NCBI GenBank assembly: GCA_003641465.1
Contig: QNAJ01000122.1
Span: 1 to 5,274 of the forward strand
Direction: 5' to 3'
DNA: 5,274 nt
DNA from: Verrucomicrobiota bacterium
Lineage (GTDB): Bacteria; Verrucomicrobiota; Kiritimatiellia; B70-G9
This document shows positions 1 to 5,274 of this stretch, one piece after another. The position numbers and the translations under genes were made by a program. Numbering within the stretch: the stretch's first letter is position 1; each line of letters starts with the position of its first letter. The notes beneath the pieces were generated by a model, which searched no databases, was not told the DNA's origin, and saw only the letters and a program-made list of their open reading frames with translations.

Positions 1-92
1 ATTCGAACCTCCACGGCCTCATCGGCCACAAGATCCTGAATCTTGCGTGTCTGCCAGTTCCACCACGGGTGCAACAGCCGAGCAAGTGTTAA
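1..92 (+). CDS. C-terminal end of an unidentified upstream gene (partial)
   Basis: Reading from base 3, the plus strand stays open until TAA at 90-92, and an in-frame TAG follows at once at 93-95, giving a tandem stop. The 29 visible residues include LIGHKILNLACLPVPP, which reads like real protein. The first twelve codons all end in G or C, the bias expected of a coding frame in GC-rich DNA. The other two plus frames over the same bases are less convincing: one stops at 37-39, and the other gives a Pro/Arg-rich string. The tail lies upstream of the acyl ligase and on the same strand, so the two could share a transcript. The fragment is too short to assign a family, and I propose no function. 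The main uncertainty is that so little of the gene is visible. Confidence 0.55.
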   Translation, partial: SNLHGLIGHKILNLACLPVPPRVQQPSKC

Positions 93-202
93 TAGATCAG
101 GAGGCATTCAAAGTCAAGCCGGCCCCGGAAAATCGGATTTTTTCTCGTATGGTTCCGGAGGCTAGGATAGAATCCGACGGCACTCGATACGGAGGCAGGC
201 AG
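93..202 (+). other. Leader/intergenic region before the acyl ligase
   Basis: These 110 bases lie between the tandem stop of the upstream fragment and the preferred GTG start of the ligase. They are open in the ligase frame, which is why a longest-ORF caller would absorb them, but the translation does not resemble a ligase N-terminus. An AGGAGG at 99-104 is not followed by an ATG, GTG or TTG at a useful distance. A TAGAAT at 168-173 matches five of six bases of a sigma-70 -10 box, but I find no acceptable -35 box at 16-18 bases from it. An imperfect hairpin (CCGGAA 125-130 with TTCCGG 153-158) is too weak to call a terminator. Any promoter here is therefore unproven. Confidence 0.4.
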
Positions 203-205
203 GTG
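191..205 (+). promoter_or_regulatory. Ribosome binding site that decides the ligase start (GGAGG, 7 bases, GTG)
   Basis: GGAGG at 191-195 is separated by seven bases from GTG at 203-205, an ideal Shine-Dalgarno arrangement. The competing in-frame starts, GTG at 47 and ATG at 149, have no purine-rich ribosome binding site at a proper distance. The GTG at 47 also lies inside the upstream coding frame that ends at 92. Starting at 203 leaves about 14 residues before the SLPELL block, which is where related ligases usually begin. Confidence 0.65.
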
Positions 206-1900
206 TCGGCTCCGCGTCCAGATCCGGTTCTCAAGGCTCAGAGCCTTCCTGAGTTGCTGGAGCTGCGTGCACAGCATACTCCCGCTGCTACCGCCCTGCG
301 CTATTTTGATTCTGGCGGGAATCACTGGACGGAAAAATCATTCGCCGAACTACACCGTTCAGCTCTCCTCAACGCACTTTTCCTGGCGGACCTCTTTCGT
401 GACCGGCATGTTCCGACGCGCGCAGCGATCATCATGGGCCGGCGCCCTCAATGGCCGGAGGTGTTTTTCGGGGCTTGCTGGGCAGGAACTGCCATCCCTG
501 TTGATCCTCAACTGCCCGAGGAGGAGATTCTTCACATTCTACGCGACTCGGAAGCCAGCGTGGTATATGCCGAAAGTGAACACGCGGATCTCGTTCTGCA
601 ATACTGTGACACCCTGCATAGTCTGAAGCACGTGGTTATCTTTACGGGAGCAACGCAGCCCCCCGCCGGAAGGGCGGCCGGGCTGCAGGTCCACATGTAC
701 GAAACGGTTGTACAGCGCCCACACCCGGAATCCGTTGTCCCGCCACCTGTGCCATCACCCGGGAAGCTGGCGGCAATCATTTATACCTCGGGAACCACCG
801 GGCGGCCTCATGGAGTTCTCCTTACCCATCACAACCTAGTCTCGAATGTGAAATCCTGTCTTGCTGCGGTGAGGATCCTGCCCAGCGACGATTTCCTGCT
901 GGTGCTGCCCTTGCACCACAGTTTCGCCCTCACCGCCAGTCTGCTGGTACCCGTTGCCGCTGGAGTACCCGTGAGCATGGTGCGCAGTCTGCGCACCGTT
1001 ACCGAAGACATGCAGCAGCTGCGTCCCACCATTCTGCTGACTGTTCCCCTGATGCTTTATAAGATGAAGGAGCGTGCGGTTCACCAGATTCGCCGCTCCC
1101 CTCTCACCCGGGTCCTCTCGCTGCTGCCCGGCGGCTCACGCATTGTGGGATTCCGTATCCGCCGGTCCTTGGGCGGAAGGTTGAGAATGATCGTAGTGGG
1201 TGGAGCCGCTTGCGATGCCCGGGTCCTTCGCTGGTTCCGCCGACACGGAATACCGGTCATTGAGGGATATGGCTTGACCGAAGCCAGCCCCGTACTCACT
1301 CTCAACCCGCCCGAGAAGCCGCGGCCCGGCAGCGCAGGTCGCGCGCTGCCCGGCATAGAGATCCGTATCCATGATCCCGGTCCTGACGGGGTAGGAGAAA
1401 TCATCGCCCGGGGCCCGAATATATCTTCCGGCTATCACAATGATCCCGAAGCAACGGCCGCCACTTTCCGCGACGGCTGGCTCTTCACGGGCGATCTGGG
1501 ACGCTTGGATGCGGAAGGATTCCTTTTCATCACCGGACGCCGGAAGAATCTCATCGTCACCGCCGAGGGAAAGAACATCAATCCGGAGGAGATCGAGGCC
1601 CACCTGCTCCGGAGCCCTTACATCGCCGAGGCACTCGCCCTGGCCTCCTCCGAAGATGGAAAACCTCGTGCGGAGACCCTCTCGGTCATCGTAGTTCCCC
1701 ATATGGAAGCTCTCGACACCCTTGCGGAAAAACGCCACCGGCCTCTCGCCGAGCAGGAAATACATGCACTGCTGCGCGAGGAGGTGCGTCGCCTGACCTC
1801 GCCCCTGCCGCCCTACAAGCGTCCCCGGCGGATCAGAGTCCGCTACGAGCCGTTTGAGAAGACTACCACCGGCAAGATCAAACGCTTTCTCTACGTCTGA
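203..1900 (+). CDS. AMP-dependent acyl-CoA/acyl-acid ligase (long-chain fatty acid CoA ligase-like)
   Basis: This enzyme probably activates a carboxylic acid, most likely a fatty acid, with ATP to an acyl-adenylate and then passes the acyl group to CoA or another thiol. From the GTG start it has 565 residues, normal for the ANL superfamily. The core motifs are in order: P-loop YTSGTTGRPHG (about 194-204), LPLHHSFALT (235-244), GYGLTEASP (355-363), TGD (429-431), the hinge region GRRKNLIV (445-452), GKNINPEEIE (456-465) and KTTTGKIKR (553-561), where K558 is the expected adenylation lysine. The GKNINPEEIE block and the C-terminus ending soon after TGKIKR resemble long-chain acyl-CoA synthetases more than acetyl-CoA synthetases or peptide synthetase domains. 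No signal peptide or membrane segment is evident, so it is probably cytoplasmic or membrane-associated. The P-loop carries His where Lys is usual. The chain length of the substrate, and whether the acceptor is CoA or a carrier protein, cannot be told from sequence. The gene converges on the glycosyltransferase, so it is not in the same operon. Confidence 0.92.
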   Translation: MSAPRPDPVLKAQSLPELLELRAQHTPAATALRYFDSGGNHWTEKSFAELHRSALLNALFLADLFRDRHVPTRAAIIMGRRPQWPEVFFGACWAGTAIPVDPQLPEEEILHILRDSEASVVYAESEHADLVLQYCDTLHSLKHVVIFTGATQPPAGRAAGLQVHMYETVVQRPHPESVVPPPVPSPGKLAAIIYTSGTTGRPHGVLLTHHNLVSNVKSCLAAVRILPSDDFLLVLPLHHSFALTASLLVPVAAGVPVSMVRSLRTVTEDMQQLRPTILLTVPLMLYKMKERAVHQIRRSPLTRVLSLLPGGSRIVGFRIRRSLGGRLRMIVVGGAACDARVLRWFRRHGIPVIEGYGLTEASPVLTLNPPEKPRPGSAGRALPGIEIRIHDPGPDGVGEIIARGPNISSGYHNDPEATAATFRDGWLFTGDLGRLDAEGFLFITGRRKNLIVTAEGKNINPEEIEAHLLRSPYIAEALALASSEDGKPRAETLSVIVVPHMEALDTLAEKRHRPLAEQEIHALLREEVRRLTSPLPPYKRPRRIRVRYEPFEKTTTGKIKRFLYV

Positions 1901-1937
1901 ATCCAAGCTCCATACTGGTCAGGCGCACCGCTTGGAT
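1901..1937. terminator. Inverted repeat between convergent genes, candidate bidirectional terminator
   Basis: ATCCAAGC at 1901-1908 and GCTTGGAT at 1930-1937 are perfect reverse complements, 8+8 bases around a 21-base loop. A further GGT (1917-1919) and ACC (1927-1929) inside the loop could pair, leaving an 8-base bulge on one side. The left arm begins at the base right after the ligase stop, and the right arm ends two bases before the glycosyltransferase stop codon on the other strand. That placement fits a hairpin serving both transcripts. Neither strand has a T-run after the stem, so it is not a classical intrinsic terminator. It may instead act with a factor or as a 3'-end stabiliser. Confidence 0.5.
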
Positions 1938-1939
1938 AG

Positions 1940-2977
1940 TCACACCCGGCGGCTCAAGTCACGATTCGGGAAGAAAAACTCGCACCACTCCGCCAGCCCA
2001 TAGGCGAGATGCATCAGGGGAACCGTCAGAAATATCCCGACGTTAGCGGGACACCGTGTCTGCACTACTTTGATAGCCGTCACCGCAACATCCCCTGTCA
2101 GATACAGGATGCATTCCAGAGCCAGGAAGCAAGCCGCCAGCCGTGAAACCAACGCCGCGGGGATCAGTACTGCGAGAGATGCCACCCAGCCCATGGGGAA
2201 AAGCGTGCTCCATTCCACCGGCGCTCCTCCTCGAATCAGGCGGATACGCGTGGCACCATAACCCCACATCTGCCGCCAGAAACCCCTCACCGTCCCACGC
2301 GGGCGATGATATACCACCGCCTCAGGGTGAAAAACGATCCGGTACTTCTGCTGCGTCCGGTAGGCTGCAATCATCTCCTCCCCCGGCCAGAACCGGGGAT
2401 CAAATCCGCCGATTTCGCGCAACACCGCAGCGCGGTAGACCATGTTGCAACCTATGATCTGTGACCAGCGGATTCGCCGCGGTTCCCCGCGCCCGCCGCT
2501 GTAGCGACCTGCCACGTACCCTGCCGCCAGGGACTGGAGCGTCATTCCTGCCAGTCGCGCGAATCCTCGTGTATCCGGCGGGATCAGGCCCGGGCCGCTC
2601 ACCAGACCCACATCGTCCTCCGCGAACGGTGAGACTATTTTTTCGACCCACTGCCGACTCACTATCACGTCGTCGTCCAGAAATGCGACCAGGGATGCCC
2701 TCGCCTTCTCAGCGCCGGCATTCTTCTTGCGGCTGGAATCTCCCGTCTCAAACTCCACCGGCAGGTGAATCAGGTTTTCGTGCTCCGCGCATAACTCGGC
2801 AACCCGGCGGAGGACATCTTCATCACGTATCCGGCCGCAGACGATGATCTCCAACCTCGGAAACTCCGCCAGAGCACGCAGTGATTCCAGTGTCTCAAGT
2901 AGCGATTCCCGGCCCAGTGTGGGGATGACCACACTCAGGACCGGTTCTTCCTTACCTGGAGCCGGTCCTTCGCTCAT
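1940..2977 (-). CDS. Family 2 glycosyltransferase with C-terminal membrane segments
   Basis: This is a GT-A fold enzyme expected to move a sugar from a nucleotide sugar to a lipid or glycan acceptor at the inner face of the cytoplasmic membrane. It has 345 residues from the ATG at 2977. The N-terminal nucleotide-binding strand VLSVVIPTLGR is at about 13-23. The metal-binding acidic cluster FLDDDV is near 99-104, GCNMVYR at 176-182, and the acceptor-side segment GGFDPRFWPGEEM at 190-202. The block HPEAVVYHRPRG follows, then RQMWGYG at 235-241. Hydrophobic stretches at roughly 259-296 and 312-330 suggest about three membrane passes. A longer in-frame start at 3064 would add 29 Gly/Pro-rich residues and overlap the upstream gene by 91 bases. 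The ATG at 2977 has an ATGA overlap and a GGAAGG site instead. The third motif reads GEE where GED is usual. The C-terminal pattern PLMHLAYGLAEW occurs in membrane-associated family 2 enzymes of surface polysaccharide loci. Sugar and acceptor are unknown. Confidence 0.92.
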   Translation of the reverse strand: MSEGPAPGKEEPVLSVVIPTLGRESLLETLESLRALAEFPRLEIIVCGRIRDEDVLRRVAELCAEHENLIHLPVEFETGDSSRKKNAGAEKARASLVAFLDDDVIVSRQWVEKIVSPFAEDDVGLVSGPGLIPPDTRGFARLAGMTLQSLAAGYVAGRYSGGRGEPRRIRWSQIIGCNMVYRAAVLREIGGFDPRFWPGEEMIAAYRTQQKYRIVFHPEAVVYHRPRGTVRGFWRQMWGYGATRIRLIRGGAPVEWSTLFPMGWVASLAVLIPAALVSRLAACFLALECILYLTGDVAVTAIKVVQTRCPANVGIFLTVPLMHLAYGLAEWCEFFFPNRDLSRRV

Positions 2978-2987
2978 GTTGCCTTCC
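2974..2987 (-). promoter_or_regulatory. ATGA stop/start overlap with internal ribosome binding site
   Basis: Read on the minus strand, GGAAGG (plus-strand 2982-2987) lies inside the last codons of the YfhO-like gene. Four bases (CAAC) then lead to ATGA, where the ATG at 2977-2975 starts the glycosyltransferase and the TGA at 2976-2974 ends the upstream gene. This four-base overlap is a typical sign of translational coupling and supports a single operon with roughly linked output of the two proteins. It also fixes the glycosyltransferase start. Confidence 0.7.
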
Positions 2988-5274
2988 GTATACTCAGAAG
3001 TGCTCCCGCCACCCCGACCCCTCCCAACGCCATACCCAAACACTGCAGGGCCAGGGGCCACCATGGTGGACGGTACCGGAACTCAACCCGATGGGTGCCT
3101 TGCGGAACCATGGCCGCCTGGAACAGATAATCACAGCGCAGGAGTCTGGTACGCTTGCCGTCAACCGTAACTTCCCAGTCAGGATCAAATCGCGTGGCAT
3201 ACCGCAGAAGTGCCGGCCTGGAAGAATCGACCTCCACAACCGCGTGGCCCGGAGCTGCCTCAACCACCTCCAGTTGCGCGGCTCCGCCTTGGTTTACCAC
3301 TCCTACCCCTTCGCCTTCCACGAGGACGACATCGCGTCCGGGGCGCACACCCGCAGAGAACATCTCCTGCAGAATACGGTCCTCTTCAGCCTCCTTCACG
3401 GTCGCAGCGATGCTGAACATTCCCGGCGCATCTGCGATCCGCGCCACCCAGTGCCGGGCATCCTTCGGGCTGGGCACAAACTTCACCCCTCCATCGGACG
3501 GTATCAGGTCAAAGCCGTATTCCGGCTGGATACGATCACGCCACTGCGGCTGCTGTGCTATCTGCGCAAACACTTCTCGGGGACCGACCAGATAGCCGGC
3601 TCCGCACAGTTCCCATATGCGCAGCGGATTGCGCCCTCCATACTCCAACAATCGGCGGTAGTCGTCCGGCATCCGCGGCATCTGAGCTATGTTCACCGCA
3701 GGAATCGAATGGTAGGGAAGGACGAACGTCAGCAAATATCCATAGGGCCCGTCCTGCCGGGCCAGCGCCACCCGACAATTCGCGGCTTTCTGCTTCAGAT
3801 ATCCCCCCACGCAGTTGTCGGTAATCGGAGCCAACTCCATGGGCCGTATATAATGGCCGGATATGGAGAGGGCATCCGCAGCGATAAGTAACGCCGCCGC
3901 CGCCGGTCGCAGCATTTCAGGCAGCCGCTCGCCTCCCCTCTTCACCGCCAGCAGTCCGGTCATCAGCGCCGCAACCACTCCGCCGTGAAACAGTGCGCCG
4001 ATCAGATTGCCTGCGATCACACGCGCCATCGCCTCCGGCCACCCTTTGCGGAGAAACGCTGTCACAACTTCGTTCCGTGCAACTGCAGTCCACATCCCGG
4101 CGAGCAACAGCAGCCCCGCAGCGCCGGCACCAAGCCAGATCAATCGCCGCAGCGCCAGCCGGGCGGTATCATCCTGCCTGGCTCTAAGCCAGACTTCCAC
4201 ACCCCCCGCCGCCAGCACGCCCACCGCCAACTGAAATATATGCAGGAACTTGTTCGGATTGCGGACGCTGGAGACGACCGGCAACCAGAAGAGAACCCGG
4301 TACAGCGGGAAGTATTTGCCGAAGGATAGCAGTAACGCAGCAGCGGCGAGGACTGACCACAGTCTGAGGTCGGCCGGCCCCGCGTTACTACCGCCGTGAT
4401 GCCGTCCCCACCCGTACATGACACCCAACACCGCCAGCAATAGGACGCCAAAACCCAGATACTGGTTTTCCAGTTTGAAATTCATGAACCCCCGGTGAGT
4501 TCTTTCCCACCCCGCTGACCGGCCCATCCGACCCCAATAAGGACCCGCCGGCTCCCCGCTGCGCCATCCCATGAAGCCGGGGGCTACGAAATCTATACAT
4601 TCTTCCGGCGGCCAGCTCCATTGGGTCACAAAATTCCATTTTTCCTCTTTCGACTGGCTGACTGCCGCCACCCCGCGGATCGCCGTCCGATATCCTTCCC
4701 ACAAGGGCCGAAAACTCATCAGGGCCGACACCACGACCAGCGGTGCCAGAATTTTCATCCAGACACTCACCACTGTGCCCGGGCTGCTGACCCACAGTCG
4801 CCAGAGCGTGTATCCCCCCCAGAAAATCGCAAAGAAGAAGGCAACGTCGGGTTGTTCCAGGAACATACCGCCCGCTGCAACCCCGGACACCGCACCCCAG
4901 GCCGCCGAACGACGCTCGACCGCGATATCCACAGCCAGCAGGTATAACGCGGCAAAAACAAGCAGGCCGTACTTTCCGATATGTCCTGCGTAGCAGAGGT
5001 AGAGGTTTGTCCCGGTCCAGAATGCCGCCAGCAATCCAACTACAGCGGCCACTGGAGCAAACCGCCTCCGGCGCAGAAACAGGTAAAACAGTAATGAAGC
5101 CACTCCCAGGTCAATGGCGTGAATCCAGTCGGTAAACACTTCCAGGGGCAACCACCACAGAAGCAGGTTGGTCCAGTTGAGGTTGAGAAAGCCCGCCACT
5201 CCGGCAAGCGGGCTGTCCGACCAGTATGACAGAAATCCCCGGGGCATCGCCGCCTTGCGCAACTGGAGGTCACC
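2974..5274 (-). CDS. YfhO-like polytopic membrane protein, probable GT-C type glycosyltransferase (N-terminus outside window)
   Basis: The reading frame is open to the right edge, so the gene is cut at its 5' end; 766 residues are visible. The TTG at 5262 has no special claim to be the start, since the codons before it (G-D-L-Q) continue the frame. The N-terminal two thirds holds about twelve hydrophobic segments (roughly 31-45, 52-68, 72-92, 101-117, 124-154, 172-188, 272-288, 304-320, 344-361, 378-398, 419-444 and 456-472). Then come a soluble stretch of about 265 residues and a last membrane helix near 739-761. YfhO-like signatures include SYWSDSPLAG (16-25), CYAGHIGKYG (94-103), TQWSWPPEE (217-225), PYWGRMGR (245-252) and RNPNKFLH (338-345). 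The tail has the family pattern DPDWEVTVDGK (697-707), then VPQGTHRVEFRYRPP (723-737). Bacillus YfhO takes part in glycosylation of lipoteichoic acid using a lipid-linked sugar. A similar role here is inference. The first extracytoplasmic loop, where GT-C enzymes carry their catalytic acid, is largely missing. It overlaps the following glycosyltransferase gene by four bases. Confidence 0.88.
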   Translation of the reverse strand, partial: GDLQLRKAAMPRGFLSYWSDSPLAGVAGFLNLNWTNLLLWWLPLEVFTDWIHAIDLGVASLLFYLFLRRRRFAPVAAVVGLLAAFWTGTNLYLCYAGHIGKYGLLVFAALYLLAVDIAVERRSAAWGAVSGVAAGGMFLEQPDVAFFFAIFWGGYTLWRLWVSSPGTVVSVWMKILAPLVVVSALMSFRPLWEGYRTAIRGVAAVSQSKEEKWNFVTQWSWPPEECIDFVAPGFMGWRSGEPAGPYWGRMGRSAGWERTHRGFMNFKLENQYLGFGVLLLAVLGVMYGWGRHHGGSNAGPADLRLWSVLAAAALLLSFGKYFPLYRVLFWLPVVSSVRNPNKFLHIFQLAVGVLAAGGVEVWLRARQDDTARLALRRLIWLGAGAAGLLLLAGMWTAVARNEVVTAFLRKGWPEAMARVIAGNLIGALFHGGVVAALMTGLLAVKRGGERLPEMLRPAAAALLIAADALSISGHYIRPMELAPITDNCVGGYLKQKAANCRVALARQDGPYGYLLTFVLPYHSIPAVNIAQMPRMPDDYRRLLEYGGRNPLRIWELCGAGYLVGPREVFAQIAQQPQWRDRIQPEYGFDLIPSDGGVKFVPSPKDARHWVARIADAPGMFSIAATVKEAEEDRILQEMFSAGVRPGRDVVLVEGEGVGVVNQGGAAQLEVVEAAPGHAVVEVDSSRPALLRYATRFDPDWEVTVDGKRTRLLRCDYLFQAAMVPQGTHRVEFRYRPPWWPLALQCLGMALGGVGVAGALLSIRKAT

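Noticed and set aside
99..104. AGGAGG as a ribosome binding site for a small gene in the leader
   Set aside because: No ATG, GTG or TTG follows at 5-12 bases. Only an ATT at 106-108 could be forced, giving 19 codons with no supporting features.
125..158. Possible terminator or attenuator hairpin in the ligase leader
   Set aside because: The only pairing is six bases (CCGGAA/TTCCGG) around a 22-base loop. The T-run at 138-143 lies inside the loop rather than after the stem.
1136..1906. A 256-codon open frame on the minus strand under the acyl ligase
   Set aside because: It lies wholly antisense to a ligase with all its family motifs intact. Its translation shows no recognisable domain, and long antisense frames are common in GC-rich genes.
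2978..3064. Extended start for the glycosyltransferase at ATG 3064
   Set aside because: It adds a Gly/Pro-rich stretch unlike family N-termini and overlaps the upstream gene by 91 bases. The ATG at 2977 has an ATGA junction and a GGAAGG site.
3091..3891. A 266-codon open frame on the plus strand under the YfhO-like gene
   Set aside because: It is antisense to the soluble part of a clearly coding membrane protein and has no family-like motifs or good ribosome binding site. I treat it as a shadow.
1..5274. Mobile element, CRISPR, defence or toxin system
   Set aside because: I saw no direct repeat arrays, terminal inverted repeats, transposase or integrase motifs, or nuclease or toxin domains on either strand. 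The three main genes are all ordinary enzyme or membrane families.

Overview
The window looks like GC-rich bacterial chromosome, densely coding, with GTG as well as ATG starts and almost no intergenic space. Nothing in it fixes the phylum. The right-hand membrane protein, of YfhO type with a long soluble C-terminal part, suggests an environmental, possibly uncultured, lineage, but this is a weak inference. I see no rRNA, tRNA, CRISPR array, insertion sequence, phage gene or plasmid gene.

Layout, left to right. (1) Bases 1-92 hold the last 29 codons of a plus-strand gene that starts outside the window. It ends in a tandem TAA-TAG stop, and its function is not recognisable. (2) A leader of about 110 bases follows. 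It ends in a clear GGAGG ribosome binding site in front of a GTG at 203. (3) Bases 203-1900 (+) encode an AMP-forming acyl-CoA/acyl-acid ligase of the long-chain fatty acid CoA ligase type. (4) A 39-base gap lies between convergent stop codons. A perfect 8+8 inverted repeat fills nearly all of it and is probably a shared hairpin for both 3' ends. (5) Bases 1940-2977 (-) encode a family 2 glycosyltransferase with C-terminal membrane segments. (6) Bases 2974-5274 (-) encode a large polytopic membrane protein of YfhO type. Its N-terminus lies beyond the right edge.

The two minus-strand genes form one transcription unit, with the YfhO-like gene first. Their stop and start codons overlap as ATGA, so translation is probably coupled. 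A GT-A glycosyltransferase paired with a YfhO-like protein fits assembly or modification of a cell-surface glycan: one enzyme uses a nucleotide sugar on the cytoplasmic side, and the other is a candidate lipid-linked-sugar-dependent transferase or membrane partner. The ligase on the opposite strand activates a carboxylic acid, probably a fatty acid, and the sequence does not link it to the glycan pair. The window looks like ordinary cell-envelope and lipid metabolism. The points worth a second look are small: an unusual residue in the ligase P-loop, a Glu in place of Asp in the glycosyltransferase, the intergenic hairpin, and start sites that a naive ORF call would get wrong.
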